Assembly: GCA_026707145.1 (NCBI GenBank)
Contig: JAPOXK010000011.1
Coordinates: 371,608-435,607 of the forward strand
Direction of reading: 5' to 3'
DNA from: Chloroflexota bacterium
GTDB lineage: Bacteria; Chloroflexota; Dehalococcoidia; Bin125
Length of the DNA stretch: 64,000 nt
Shown here: one piece after another, positions 7,768-16,995 of the stretch
How the letters are laid out: each line of letters begins with the position of its first letter
Position numbering within the stretch: the stretch's first letter is position 1
Notes under the pieces: model-generated
Databases searched by the model: none
Told to the model about the DNA's origin: nothing
Seen by the model: only the letters and a program-made list of their open reading frames with translations
Program-made: the position numbers and the translations under genes

Positions 7768-9078
7768 CTAGCCGCTCGTGACGTGCGCCGCGCGTTCGAT
7801 GTCTTTCGGACAGACGTGGGTCAGCGGGCACTGGCCGCAGGCCGGCGTCCCCGCGTGACACCAGTTGCGTCCTACGTCCCAAGCGGGAAAGTCGAGCGCT
7901 CCCGGTCGGGAAGAATGGAGCTGCCGTGCGGCTGTGATCATGTGGTCGCGATCATCCCGATCCGCGATCCGGGACCGGAGGAAGACACGGCGGACGTGTA
8001 CATCGACGGCCACGTCGCCGCCTGCCATGCGGTCGATGGGCACGCCCAGGTCGCGATGGAGAATCTCGACCGTCATCGCGGCCTTCTTCTGACCGATTCC
8101 GTGGAACTCGCGGAGCCGCCGCTGTAGCTCCACCGCCGCTGGCCGGTCCGACCAGATCGCGGACGCATCCCCGCGATAGTCCTGCCCCACTCTTCGCGCT
8201 GCGCCGACGAGCCAGCGCGGCATTTTCTCGACGTAGCGGTGCAGTTTCGGCTGCATCTGGATCGCGCGCCGGACGGCCTCCGGGTTACTGGCGATCTGTG
8301 CGGGATCGAGATGCCCAATACGCTGCTGCAAGAGGTACGGGGCGATCCATGCACGCTCGGCTGGGATGCCCTGATCGAAGAGCACCCCCGTGAGGAAGGC
8401 GAACGCATCCTTCCGCAGAAGCTCGTTCGCTTCGGCGTTGGGAGTGAAGTCCAGTGCGTCCTCGGCGCTGCCGGGTTTGAGCGTTGAGCCGTGTTGCAAT
8501 AGCGCCGCGGCGACCGCTTGGCGCGCCGCATGGCTATCGTCTCCCGCCGAGAGCTCTTCTGGCCTTGGCCCCGGCGCTGTTGTGGCCGGCAATGACGATC
8601 GAAAGCGCCGCTTTCTGCTCAGTCTCCCCCAGGCGGCGGCACGTAGGAGAGCATGCCTGCTCCAACCGTCGATGTCGTCGAGCCGGATCTTGACCGCAAG
8701 GCTTCGCGGGCTGTACCGGCCGGCCGCCTCTTCGGACATCACGCCGACGGTGAAACCGGAATACTCAGGGGGGAGAGGGTCGGTTGGCCGCAGGTGCCGC
8801 TTCGTCACTTTGATCAGACTGAGCAAGCTCTGCGAGTGCGCGAAGTCGTCCGCCTCCACTCCCTCGACCGTCGGGTTATTTTCGACCCACGTCACCGAAT
8901 GGAGCCGGAGTCGGCCGTACGCCGTGCGCCGGCTGATCCCGTGCCGGATGCGGAACTCGCTGCCCTGGAACCGCACGAGCGCGGCGTAGCCACGCTCGAA
9001 GTGCTCGATCTCCTCGGGCCAGCGCCAAGAAAACGAGCCCAGCGCGCTGGCGCTGATGAGGCGAATGTCCGGCGTCAA
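7768..9078 (-). CDS. Endonuclease III-like (HhH-GPD) DNA glycosylase with extra N-terminal domain
   Basis: A 436-residue protein. Its C-terminal half is a helix-hairpin-helix glycosylase with the motif GIGQKKAA (Lys near 331), the catalytic Asp in VAVDVHVRRV (D359), and a 4Fe-4S cluster C-x6-C-x2-C-x5-C (C407, C414, C417, C423) exactly as in endonuclease III. About 200 residues precede it, a region I do not recognise, which contains SFSWRWPEEIEHFERGY and a stretch resembling a substrate- or protein-binding domain. The start is a TTG preceded by AGAGGA at 9 nt; the frame remains open further upstream only as a shadow of the membrane protein gene. It should remove oxidised or mismatched bases. 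Confidence 0.78.
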   Translation of the reverse strand: MTPDIRLISASALGSFSWRWPEEIEHFERGYAALVRFQGSEFRIRHGISRRTAYGRLRLHSVTWVENNPTVEGVEADDFAHSQSLLSLIKVTKRHLRPTDPLPPEYSGFTVGVMSEEAAGRYSPRSLAVKIRLDDIDGWSRHALLRAAAWGRLSRKRRFRSSLPATTAPGPRPEELSAGDDSHAARQAVAAALLQHGSTLKPGSAEDALDFTPNAEANELLRKDAFAFLTGVLFDQGIPAERAWIAPYLLQQRIGHLDPAQIASNPEAVRRAIQMQPKLHRYVEKMPRWLVGAARRVGQDYRGDASAIWSDRPAAVELQRRLREFHGIGQKKAAMTVEILHRDLGVPIDRMAGGDVAVDVHVRRVFLRSRIADRDDRDHMITAARQLHSSRPGALDFPAWDVGRNWCHAGTPACGQCPLTHVCPKDIERAAHVTSG

Positions 9079-9215
9079 CGTCGGCGTTCCTCTTCTGTCA
9101 CCTCGCTGCTCGTCTGGAGGGACGGAGAGATCGGGCCGAATGTTGTATGGATCATCGCCGCCCGCACAGCGCCGTCTGTCTGGTCGTGATCGGCGGCGCG
9201 TGCGCGCGGCGGAGC

Positions 9216-9593
9216 CTAGGCCGCTGGCGCGCCTTTGGAGCCCCAGAAGTCGTTGAGGGCGCCCTGCACGCTCATGAACCAGATGATGTTGCCCACGAGA
9301 GGCAGCAGGAACCAGAGACCGATCGCCCAAGAGAAGGGAGCGGGACGGCCGTCCTCGGTGTAGAGGGCAGCGATCTCCATGGGGAGGATGAAGAATGTGG
9401 CGGGGGCGAAGAGGAAGTAGATGATGAATCCGAGTCCGGCTCCCACGCCCTGCCGCCGGTACTGCTGCAGCTCGTCGTGGGTCACGAAGGTCCAGAAGTA
9501 GCTGGCGATGCCGAGGGTCACGATCGCGAGAAGGATCCACTTCCAAACGGAGCGTTGATTTCCGAGAGGCTGGCTACCCGCCGGTTGGCTCAT
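9216..9593 (-). CDS. Small membrane protein, DUF4234-like
   Basis: A 125-residue protein with three predicted membrane segments (about 18-36, 50-74 and 88-108) and a short soluble tail ending GSKGAPAA. The motif YFWTFVTHDELQQYRRQG between the first two segments resembles DUF4234 proteins, which have a W/Y-rich first helix followed by a charged loop. No function is established for that family. It lies upstream of the DNA glycosylase on the same strand with a 137-nt gap. Confidence 0.65.
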   Translation of the reverse strand: MSQPAGSQPLGNQRSVWKWILLAIVTLGIASYFWTFVTHDELQQYRRQGVGAGLGFIIYFLFAPATFFILPMEIAALYTEDGRPAPFSWAIGLWFLLPLVGNIIWFMSVQGALNDFWGSKGAPAA

Positions 9594-9734
9594 TGGGCTC
9601 TCCCGTCGTTGGCGAATCCGGCGGCGGCCGGTTCGGGGGACGTTGGCGTAGAGAACGCTGGCATAGAGAAACGTACGGCGGCAAGCCGGTTACGTCTCTT
9701 GAAGAGACGGCCCGGCGGGCGGGGCGGAGGCCGT

Positions 9735-9938
9735 CTATACCACGGCCTCGCACTTGATCTCGATCATCGTCTGGGGCATGTCGATGGTGCCCAGCGCCGT
9801 CGTTCCCAGCGGAGTGAGCGTGGGGCGGTGGTCTCCCAGATAGCGCTCGGCGCCGGCGAAGAAGAGGTCCAGATCGCGCAGGTCGGTGTGGTAGGAGACG
9901 ATTTCGACGACGTGCTCCCAGCCGACGCCGGCGGCCGG
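9735..9938 (-). pseudogene. RidA/YjgF-family C-terminal fragment
   Basis: A frame reading AAGVGWEHVVEIVSYHTDL, then LTPLGTTALGTIDM and ending MIEIKCEAVV matches the C-terminal half of RidA-type imine deaminases. The N-terminal half of a roughly 130-residue RidA is missing. Sequence just upstream (QMRERWMQSI in another frame) suggests frameshifts or decay rather than a short intact gene. No start codon with a ribosome binding site is obvious. It is most likely a remnant; one or more sequencing indels would be the alternative. Confidence 0.5.
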
Positions 9939-10245
9939 GGATCGATTGCATCCACCGCTCGCGCATCTGGAAGATAGGATGGAGCCTTGATGGGCATCCC
10001 GTACCGTTGCTCGTGGGCGCGGAGGAGCCCGGCGCCGGTGAAACGGAGGCGAACGTTCATGCTGCTGCCGGAGCCGCAGACGCAGGCAAGGCGCGAGGCG
10101 GAGATGCTGCGGCAGCGGAGCGATGGGAGGACGCTGCTCGTCAGCGACGACGCCACCGGATACCGTTAATGGTTAGATGCTTGTGCATACCGGCCGGCTG
10201 GTGGCGCTTCGCCGTCGTGGATGGCTTTCCTGATTCGTTCGATCG
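9939..10245. other. Region without a convincing gene
   Basis: About 300 bases between the RidA fragment and the hydrolase gene. A plus-strand frame ending LLPEPQTQARREAEMLRQRSDGRTLLVSDDATGYR at 10169 (read from about 10062) has protein-like composition and may be the tail of a lost gene, but no start or family can be supported. Confidence 0.3.
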
Positions 10246-11163
10246 ATGACCAATCGCTGGACACTACCGAAGGCGCTGGCGGTTCTTGAAGTAAAGATGG
10301 CCGACGGTACGCGTATATATGTACGGCGGCACGGAAACCCCGACGGTCCGCGAATAATAGTGAGTCATGGCAACGGGTTATCTGCTGATACGTACTATCC
10401 GTATTGGTCTTTATTGACGGCAAGATTCGATCTTTTCATCTTCGACATTCGGAACCATGGTTGGAACCCAGTTGGCGAGCAGCAAAAGCATAACATTGCT
10501 AGCTTTGCGCAAGACTGCGAAGGCATCGTCCAGGCTATTCGCCGGAACTTTGGAGAAAAACCTGCGGTGGGTGTGTTCCATTCCATGTCGACGCTGCCCG
10601 CCCTGCTCTACGCGCAAGGATGGAGTACCGCTTCGACAGAGAGCGTGTTTTCGGCTCTCGTTCTCTTCGATCCGGCGATCTGCACCCCCAGCGTCTTGCT
10701 GGAGGATATGTACCAAGTGAGCTACCAGATGCACGATGCAATCAAGCGGCGCCGCACTCGGTTTGAAAGCCAGGAAGAGTTCGTAAGCCGTTACCGCGAC
10801 GCGCCTGTTTTCAAGCGGTTGCTTCCGGGCGTTGTGGAGCTCATGGCGGAGACGACCCTGCGCCCCGTCCCGGGCGGGGAAGGCTATGAGCTTTGTTGCC
10901 CCAGGGAGTATGAGGCGCAGGTCGCGCAGTTCTTTTTCGGTTGGGTGCTCCAACTGGATCTGGGCAATATACGCTGTCCGGTCAAGGCCATTGGCGCCGA
11001 TCCGACGAAGCCGCATTCGTTCCTGCCGAGCCTGGATCTCGGCACGCTCGTCGGTCTCGACTACGACTTTCTGCCCGAGGCTACTCATTTTCTGCAGTTG
11101 GAAAAGCCGGAGCAGTGCGTCGATCTGACCATCGATTTTCTCGAACACCAAGGACTGGTTTGA
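10246..11163 (+). CDS. Alpha/beta hydrolase with unusual nucleophile elbow
   Basis: A 305-residue alpha/beta hydrolase. The oxyanion-hole region reads IIVSHGNGLSADTYYPYW (about 38-55). The following strand and turn, DLFIFDIRNHGWNP, is typical. The nucleophile elbow reads GVFHSMST instead of the usual GxSxG, keeping the serine but replacing both flanking glycines. The catalytic His is likely in PEATHFLQL near the C-terminus. The gene is less GC-rich in its first half than its neighbours. It precedes a sodium:solute symporter gene by 63 nt in the same direction, so the two may form a uptake-plus-hydrolysis unit. Confidence 0.75.
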   Translation: MTNRWTLPKALAVLEVKMADGTRIYVRRHGNPDGPRIIVSHGNGLSADTYYPYWSLLTARFDLFIFDIRNHGWNPVGEQQKHNIASFAQDCEGIVQAIRRNFGEKPAVGVFHSMSTLPALLYAQGWSTASTESVFSALVLFDPAICTPSVLLEDMYQVSYQMHDAIKRRRTRFESQEEFVSRYRDAPVFKRLLPGVVELMAETTLRPVPGGEGYELCCPREYEAQVAQFFFGWVLQLDLGNIRCPVKAIGADPTKPHSFLPSLDLGTLVGLDYDFLPEATHFLQLEKPEQCVDLTIDFLEHQGLV

Positions 11164-11226
11164 TCTCACTTTCACACGGGCGGCGGTTTCCAATGCTGGA
11201 CTCATACGCTAGAAACCGAAATTACG

Positions 11227-12723
11227 ATGTCTAGCACGTGGGTACTCGTTGCTTTCTGCCTCTACTTTGCGATGTTGATCGGCGTCGCTTTGGTGAAGGC
11301 CCGCAAAATACGGAGCATGTCGGACTATGCGCTGGCCGGCAGGCGGTTGGGCAGTTTCACGGCGGCGCTCAGTGCCGGATCGTCGACGACGAGCGCTTGG
11401 ACGATGCTTGCCCTCCCCGCTCTGGCGTTCAGTCACGGCACCGTGGAGATGTGGGTTCCCGCGGGCGCGGCGGTCGGTATCTGGCTGAGCTGGACCCTTC
11501 TCGCCAAGAAGCTGCGCCGTTACACGATCGAAGCGAACAACGCCCTTACTATTCCAGAGTTTTTCGAGGTTCGATTTGGAGATACGACCGGGATCTTACG
11601 AACGCTCACCTCGGCCATTACGATTTTCTTTGTCATTTTCTATGTGAGCTCCGGCCTGGTTGGCGGCTCGAAACTTCTGGAAACACTCTTTGAGATTGAA
11701 GCAACGACGGGTATCTTGCTGACGCTTGTTGCCATAGCGTCCTACACCTTAATTGGCGGCTTCTTGGCGGTATCCAGAACGGACGTGGCCCAGGCCATAT
11801 TAATGCTGGTCAGCCTTTTGGTGATCACGGCTACGTTGATCGCTTCTTCGAAGAACCCCTTTGCAGGAGTGGGAGGCTCTTCCCCCGGTTTCCTGAATCC
11901 GTTGACGCATGGCGACGGGGGGACGGTCGACTTCATCTTCGCCCTCTCGGCAGCGGGGTGGGCTTTCGGTGCCTTCGGAGCCCAAAGGATCCTGCAGCGC
12001 TTCATGGCGCTGGAGCGGGAAGACCGGGTAGTCAGGAGCCGCAACATCTCCACGATCTGGGTTGTGGCCGTTTACGCGCTTGCGTTGCTGCTCGGGATAC
12101 TCGCCTATCCCGCCCTCTCCGATGCAGGCCTGCTGCCGGAGGTCGCGGACACCGAGCGCGTGTATCTGGTGGTGTCCGAGACGTTCTTCCATCCTATTGT
12201 GACGGGACTGCTTCTGACGGCGGTGATCGCGGCCGTGATGAGCACGGCGGATTCACAGCTGCTTCTGGCATCGGCCGTCGCCACCGACGACCTGCCGTTC
12301 ATCAAGCGCGTTGCCTATGCGATCACGGCGAACGCCCGCGTGTGGTTGGGCCGCCTACTGTTGGTGATCATCGGCGGCATTTCGGCGGTGGTCGCCATCG
12401 TTTACCCAGAATCCATCTTCGAATTGGTCAGCTACGCTTGGGGCGGTATGGGCGCGGCCTTTGGACCGGTCACGATCTTGGCGCTGTTCTGGCGCCGGTT
12501 CAACTTCTGGGGAGCGGCCGCGTCCATCCTGGCGGGCACGGCGGTCGCTTCGGTCTGGGGATTTCTGGACGGTGGACCCTCGGGAATGTGGGATATCCAG
12601 CCTGCCACTCCGGGATTCCTGATCGCCTCGGTCGTGGCCGTCGTGATCTCCCTTCTCACGCCGAAGCCGTCTCGTGAAGTCGTGCACCTCTTCGACAGAG
12701 TGAACGCCGAGTCTCCCGCTTGA
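11227..12723 (+). CDS. Sodium:solute symporter (SSS family)
   Basis: A 498-residue integral membrane protein with about 13 hydrophobic segments. The opening helix pair followed by SDYALAGRRLGSFTAALSAGSSTTSAWTML is the hallmark of the PutP/PanF-type sodium:solute symporters; the SAGSSTTSAW stretch contributes to substrate and sodium binding. The C-terminal portion (FGPVTILALFWRRFNFWGA) also fits. The substrate is not evident. It follows the alpha/beta hydrolase gene and is convergent with the LLM oxidoreductase gene downstream. Confidence 0.88.
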   Translation: MSSTWVLVAFCLYFAMLIGVALVKARKIRSMSDYALAGRRLGSFTAALSAGSSTTSAWTMLALPALAFSHGTVEMWVPAGAAVGIWLSWTLLAKKLRRYTIEANNALTIPEFFEVRFGDTTGILRTLTSAITIFFVIFYVSSGLVGGSKLLETLFEIEATTGILLTLVAIASYTLIGGFLAVSRTDVAQAILMLVSLLVITATLIASSKNPFAGVGGSSPGFLNPLTHGDGGTVDFIFALSAAGWAFGAFGAQRILQRFMALEREDRVVRSRNISTIWVVAVYALALLLGILAYPALSDAGLLPEVADTERVYLVVSETFFHPIVTGLLLTAVIAAVMSTADSQLLLASAVATDDLPFIKRVAYAITANARVWLGRLLLVIIGGISAVVAIVYPESIFELVSYAWGGMGAAFGPVTILALFWRRFNFWGAAASILAGTAVASVWGFLDGGPSGMWDIQPATPGFLIASVVAVVISLLTPKPSREVVHLFDRVNAESPA

Positions 12724-12792
12724 TCCGCCCGCCAGGCCGCGGGCCCCGTCCTGCGCCGCCTGCCGCTGCCTGCCTTGGTCCTGCCGCGAGTG

Positions 12793-14058
12793 TCAGCTAT
12801 CGGCCACCGGCGTGGAGTCGGGCAGACGCGCCGCGGCCGTGATCTCGTCCAAGGCCGGTTTGATCTCCCGCATGAACGTGTCGAGGTTCCAAATGCAGCT
12901 GTCGAGCGGCTGCTGGGCATAGTGCAAGATCAGCAGGCAGTACTCCGCCGGGAGCTCCTGCCACTGACGCACCATCTTTTCACGCACCTCGTCGACCGTG
13001 CCCACACAGTGCTGCTCCGATTGCTCGACCACCTCCGTGAAGGCATGGATGCTGGTGTCCGGTGGCAGCGTCTGCACTTGACGCTGCGCCGCGAGCGCCA
13101 ACAGGTTGTAGAAATTGCGCTGGATCTCGGCGTCGTAAGAGGCGGCGGCTGAGACTGCTTCCTCGTGCGTGTCGCCTAGCTGCAGCCAGCGGGTGGTCGC
13201 CTGCCGCTCCCCGAACGCGATATCGTGGCCTGCCGATCGGGCGGCGTTGAGGTAAGTCATCCCCATTTCCGCCCCCTTTTCGATGTTCGTGAAGTAGGTG
13301 GGGATGAAGCCCATCCGGCCGCAATACTCGATCGTCGGCACGGACCCGCTGCTGGCGACGAAGACCGGCGGGTAGGGCTTCGTGTAGGGCGCCGGCACTA
13401 CACTCACCCGGCGGACCCGGCCGTCGTCCCCGATCTCGCCGGGTGCGCCGAGCCGTTTGGTAGCGTCGGCCATCCACCAGCTGATCCCCTCGTCGTAGGG
13501 GTAGGGGATCTGCCAAAGCGGCGTGTTCTGCTCGACGCTCTCCTGCGTCCAGGCATCGAGCACCATCTGGACCTGCTCTTCGAAGATATCGCGGTTGATC
13601 CGGTCGTCGGCGCCGCCATCCGAATGCGTCGCCCGCGTGCCCAGGTGCTGTCCGATGATGTTCGTCCAGCGATCCTGGTAACCGCGCGCGAAGCCCGCGA
13701 AGCAGCGGCCGTCGGTGAGGTGGTCCAAGATCGCGATCTCTTCCGCGACCCGGATCGGGTGCTGCGCGCTCATCACGTAGCCCAGCGCGCCCACGCGAAG
13801 GTTCTTGGTGATCGTGCCCCAACGCATCGTCAGCATGCCGGGATTGGGACCCAGTTCATAGCCCTCCGAGTGGAAGTGATGCTCGATCGTCGAGACGCCC
13901 CACAGGCCAAGCGCGTCGCAGGCCTTGACCAACTCGTCGCATCCCTTGATGACAGCGTGATAGCGCTCTGCATCACGACCGATCGGCCGCCGCGCGCGCC
14001 TCTCGTCTTCGTCCGCAGCCGGGATCATCGGATAGATCTGTAGGAGCACTTTAACCAT
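12793..14058 (-). CDS. LLM-class flavin-dependent oxidoreductase
   Basis: A 421-residue luciferase-like (bacterial luciferase fold) monooxygenase. Typical elements are GVSTIEHHFHSEGYELGPNPG near residue 55-75, ILDHLTDGRCFAGFARGYQ near 108-126, and PPVFVASSG near 225. The family uses reduced FMN or F420 to oxidise organic substrates. Its start overlaps the stop of the upstream AOR-family gene by 8 nt, so the two are translationally coupled and may share a pathway. It is one of three LLM enzymes in the window. Confidence 0.85.
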   Translation of the reverse strand: MVKVLLQIYPMIPAADEDERRARRPIGRDAERYHAVIKGCDELVKACDALGLWGVSTIEHHFHSEGYELGPNPGMLTMRWGTITKNLRVGALGYVMSAQHPIRVAEEIAILDHLTDGRCFAGFARGYQDRWTNIIGQHLGTRATHSDGGADDRINRDIFEEQVQMVLDAWTQESVEQNTPLWQIPYPYDEGISWWMADATKRLGAPGEIGDDGRVRRVSVVPAPYTKPYPPVFVASSGSVPTIEYCGRMGFIPTYFTNIEKGAEMGMTYLNAARSAGHDIAFGERQATTRWLQLGDTHEEAVSAAASYDAEIQRNFYNLLALAAQRQVQTLPPDTSIHAFTEVVEQSEQHCVGTVDEVREKMVRQWQELPAEYCLLILHYAQQPLDSCIWNLDTFMREIKPALDEITAAARLPDSTPVADS

Positions 14059-15793
14059 GGTCTTGGGCTTTCGCTGCTACCGGCACCGGCCGCTCGTACA
14101 TCCCCTGCAGCTCACCCGCGTGGAAGCGAGCCACGCGACCAGTGGGCGGCAGCGGCTCACGGTAGAAGAACGCCGGCAGCTCGTCGTCCTGCTCCGTGAA
14201 GCCGGCTTCGCGGTTGAACGCGTGCTCCAACCGGAGCGTTTCGTCGCCCAGTGCTTCGAAAAACTCCTCACCGAGTTCGGTTCCGTGGGCGGCATTCAAC
14301 GCGCTTGCCAAGAACTGCAGGTTGACGTTGGTCACGCTCTGCCCAAAGACACAGAGGCCCAAGGCGTCCGTCGCCGCCACCTTCCGCTGTTGGGCCAGGC
14401 TTTGCTCTATCACCGACGCATTATCCAGTTCGAACGTGTTCAGCCGCGCCAAGTTGCCGACGGTGTGGTCTGCTCCCTGCGCCGTCGCCATCATCGCGAC
14501 GCCGGTCGCCTCGACCACCCGCGGGTCGTAGGCGCTAATCGCCTGTCGCTTGATCACCGGCACCCGGCCCACCCTGTAGTGCGCCCCCACGCGCGCTGTT
14601 CCCTGCGCCCAGCGGCGTCCCTGCTCGCTGCCTTGGCGGATCTCCGCCAGGCAGTCGCGCATGAAAGCCGCGTCGCCGAATGCGCCGACCCCCGCCTCCA
14701 TGAGGACGGCCAAGGTCGCACCGGTCTCGATCGTGTCGATGCCCAAGTCGTTCGCGATCGCATTCAGCGCCGCAAGTTCGTCCGGATCGCTGATTCCGCA
14801 ATTCGATCCGAGGAGTCCCAAGGTTTCGTATTCCACCGGCGATACGACTTCCTTGCCGTTCGCGTCGTGATACACGTTGCTGCAGCGGATGATGCAGCCT
14901 GGCATACAGGCGTGGGTCTGCGATCCACCCCGCGACGTGTTGAGCGGTGCGATGTAGTCGGCGCCCATCTTGAACGTCTCTCCAGCGGAGATGTTGGCCA
15001 GCTGTCCCGCGCTGAAGTTGCGCACCGGCAGCCCACCCACGGTGTTCTGGAGGTCGGCCATCGACATCGTGCCCAAGGGCGCGTACGTGTTCTGAATGAT
15101 CTCGTCGGCCTGTAGCTTCCCGGCGTAGTCCTTGATGCTGGCTTGGACTTTCTTGGGCTCCTCGAACGGAGGCGGGCGGTCCATGTCCACGACGATCGCT
15201 TTCACCTTCTTGGACCCCATCACCGCGCCCACGCCGCCTCGCGCCGCCAGCCGCGCCGGACGGCGGTCCTTGTCCGTGAACGCCACGCCTGCCAGGAGGC
15301 CCTGGTACTCCCCCACGGGGCCGCAGAGTGCGATCGCGACTCTCTTGCCGTAGCGCTCCAGCAGCAGATCGGCCGCCTCAAAGTTGCCCTTGCCGACGTA
15401 GGGCGCCCCTTCGTGGAACGCGGCACCGCCGTCCTTGGTCAGCCGCAGTACGGTCCAATCCGGAGATGCCCCGAGCAGGGTCAATCCGCAGATCCCTAGC
15501 TGACCCAGTGCGTAGGCGAAGGTACCGCCCCCGTTCGCTTCCTTGATCCCACCCGTGAGCGGGCTTTTGCAGCCCACGCTTGTACGGTTCGCGTTGGAGA
15601 AGGCGGTCCCGGCAAACGGGCCCGCCGAGAAGATCAGCGGGTTCTCGGGGGACAAGGGATCGACGCCCGCTACTCCCATCCCGAGCAGCGTCTTTGCAAT
15701 GAAGTAGCGCCCCGCTCGCACGATCGCCTCGCCGCGAAGCTCCCGCGCCTCCACGCGGTGCTCGCCGAGCTGGATGTCGTAGTAGGTGCGCAT
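14051..15793 (-). CDS. Tungsten-containing aldehyde:ferredoxin oxidoreductase family protein
   Basis: A 580-residue AOR-family protein. The N-terminal domain contains NPLIFSAGPFAGT and SNANRTSVGCKSPLTGG, which bind the tungsto-bispterin. The 4Fe-4S cluster ligands lie in ACMPGCIIRC (around residues 297-305) with a distal cysteine in LGLCVFG (around 480). The family oxidises aldehydes to acids (or the reverse) with ferredoxin. No ferredoxin or dedicated pterin gene is adjacent. The downstream gene is an LLM oxidoreductase overlapping by 8 nt. Confidence 0.88.
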   Translation of the reverse strand: MRTYYDIQLGEHRVEARELRGEAIVRAGRYFIAKTLLGMGVAGVDPLSPENPLIFSAGPFAGTAFSNANRTSVGCKSPLTGGIKEANGGGTFAYALGQLGICGLTLLGASPDWTVLRLTKDGGAAFHEGAPYVGKGNFEAADLLLERYGKRVAIALCGPVGEYQGLLAGVAFTDKDRRPARLAARGGVGAVMGSKKVKAIVVDMDRPPPFEEPKKVQASIKDYAGKLQADEIIQNTYAPLGTMSMADLQNTVGGLPVRNFSAGQLANISAGETFKMGADYIAPLNTSRGGSQTHACMPGCIIRCSNVYHDANGKEVVSPVEYETLGLLGSNCGISDPDELAALNAIANDLGIDTIETGATLAVLMEAGVGAFGDAAFMRDCLAEIRQGSEQGRRWAQGTARVGAHYRVGRVPVIKRQAISAYDPRVVEATGVAMMATAQGADHTVGNLARLNTFELDNASVIEQSLAQQRKVAATDALGLCVFGQSVTNVNLQFLASALNAAHGTELGEEFFEALGDETLRLEHAFNREAGFTEQDDELPAFFYREPLPPTGRVARFHAGELQGMYERPVPVAAKAQDHG

Positions 15794-16098
15794 GGCAACT
15801 TTCCTTGCTTGCGGCCAAGCATCAACGTTGCTCCTCGATATACCACAAGGCGAGGGGGAGCGATCGCCGAAGCGCTGGTGTGGCCCGTACTGGCGGATCG
15901 GGACCGTGGGATCTTACTCGGTCCGGACTGCGCGGACTCCTTCGCCGCGCGAACGCGTGCCCACGTGGCCCCCGATAGCCGTGCAGCGGTTCTTGCGGAC
16001 GCCGAGCGGATACGGGGGAGGCCCCGAGCACGCTTGGGCGATAGCGGCGAAGTGCTCGCGAACGTTGATCGGATGGGCGCCTTGGATCCGGCCGCCGG
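15794..16098. other. 305-nt intergenic region, nothing recognised
   Basis: This lies between two genes read on the minus strand. I see no tRNA, strong hairpin or protein-like frame; the upstream part must hold the promoter of the AOR/LLM pair. Confidence 0.4.
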
Positions 16099-16962
16099 CT
16101 AACGCGTCAGATGCTCGACGAGCCAATCGCGCGCTGCGGCGCTTGCCTCCTCCAATTTGGCGATGTACGGGTCGTAGTGGCCGCCTTCAATCAGGACGAG
16201 GCGCTTCGGCTCCGTCGCATGTGAGAACGCTACCAGCTGCTCTTCGGTGGGCGTGGTGATGTCCTGTGTCGCTGCGATCATCAGGAAGGGCGTGGGGCCG
16301 ATGCGATGGATGAACATCTCGGGCTCGTATTCCGTCAGCAACTCCATGCTGCGCAACGTGACCTCGTTCGGATAGACGCCATCCCTGTCGATCGTCTCCG
16401 CCCAGGCGGCCGCGTCGCTCCCGCTGGGGGAGGCGGTGACGACCCGGGGCGGCTCGCCGCGGGCCTGTGCGTCGCGATCGCTATCGAAGGCGTCCCGCAG
16501 CCCCGCCAGCTTCGCGGCGGGCACCCAGCGCGGAAGCGTGCGCGACCCACTCATCAGCGGTACCTGTGCGACGACGCACTTCACCCGCCGATCGATCGCA
16601 CCCACGACGATCACGTGGCTCCCGGCGTAGCTTGTACCCCAGACGCCGATCCGTTCCGGGTCAATCTCCGGCAACGACCGGGCGAATGAGACCGCATCCC
16701 GCATGTCGTGGATCTGCTGCCACGGATCCACTTCATGGCGCGGCTCCCCCTGGCTCTCGGCGAATCCGCGGTGGTCGTACACCAGGCACGCGAGCCCTGC
16801 TCGCTCGAAGACGCGGGCGTAGTCATCCAACCCCATGCGCCGAACCGCCGAGAACCCATGCGACATCACGACGAGCGGATGCGCGCCTTCGCCCCTCTCC
16901 GGCAGGTACAGCCAGCCGGCCAGCTGCACGCCCCCCGCGTTGAACCGTACATCGCGTCTCAT
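16099..16962 (-). CDS. Alpha/beta hydrolase (dienelactone hydrolase/X-Pro peptidase-like)
   Basis: A 287-residue alpha/beta hydrolase. Motifs are VVMSHGFSAVRRMGLDDYA (oxyanion region), CLVYDHRGFAESQGEPR, the nucleophile elbow GVWGTSYAGSHV, and the catalytic His in EGGHYDPY near the C-terminus. No signal peptide, so probably cytoplasmic. Homologues act on acyl esters, lactones or peptides; no substrate can be assigned. It lies 33 nt downstream of the deazaflavin-type nitroreductase gene on the same strand. Confidence 0.82.
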   Translation of the reverse strand: MRRDVRFNAGGVQLAGWLYLPERGEGAHPLVVMSHGFSAVRRMGLDDYARVFERAGLACLVYDHRGFAESQGEPRHEVDPWQQIHDMRDAVSFARSLPEIDPERIGVWGTSYAGSHVIVVGAIDRRVKCVVAQVPLMSGSRTLPRWVPAAKLAGLRDAFDSDRDAQARGEPPRVVTASPSGSDAAAWAETIDRDGVYPNEVTLRSMELLTEYEPEMFIHRIGPTPFLMIAATQDITTPTEEQLVAFSHATEPKRLVLIEGGHYDPYIAKLEEASAAARDWLVEHLTR

Positions 16963-16995
16963 GCCGCATCCCCCTCTCGCCCACGCCCACCGGCG

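Noticed and set aside
7768..9546. 592-residue DNA glycosylase reading through the DUF4234-like gene
   Set aside because: The first 156 codons are an Arg-rich shadow of another gene; the TTG at 9078 with AGAGGA is more plausible.
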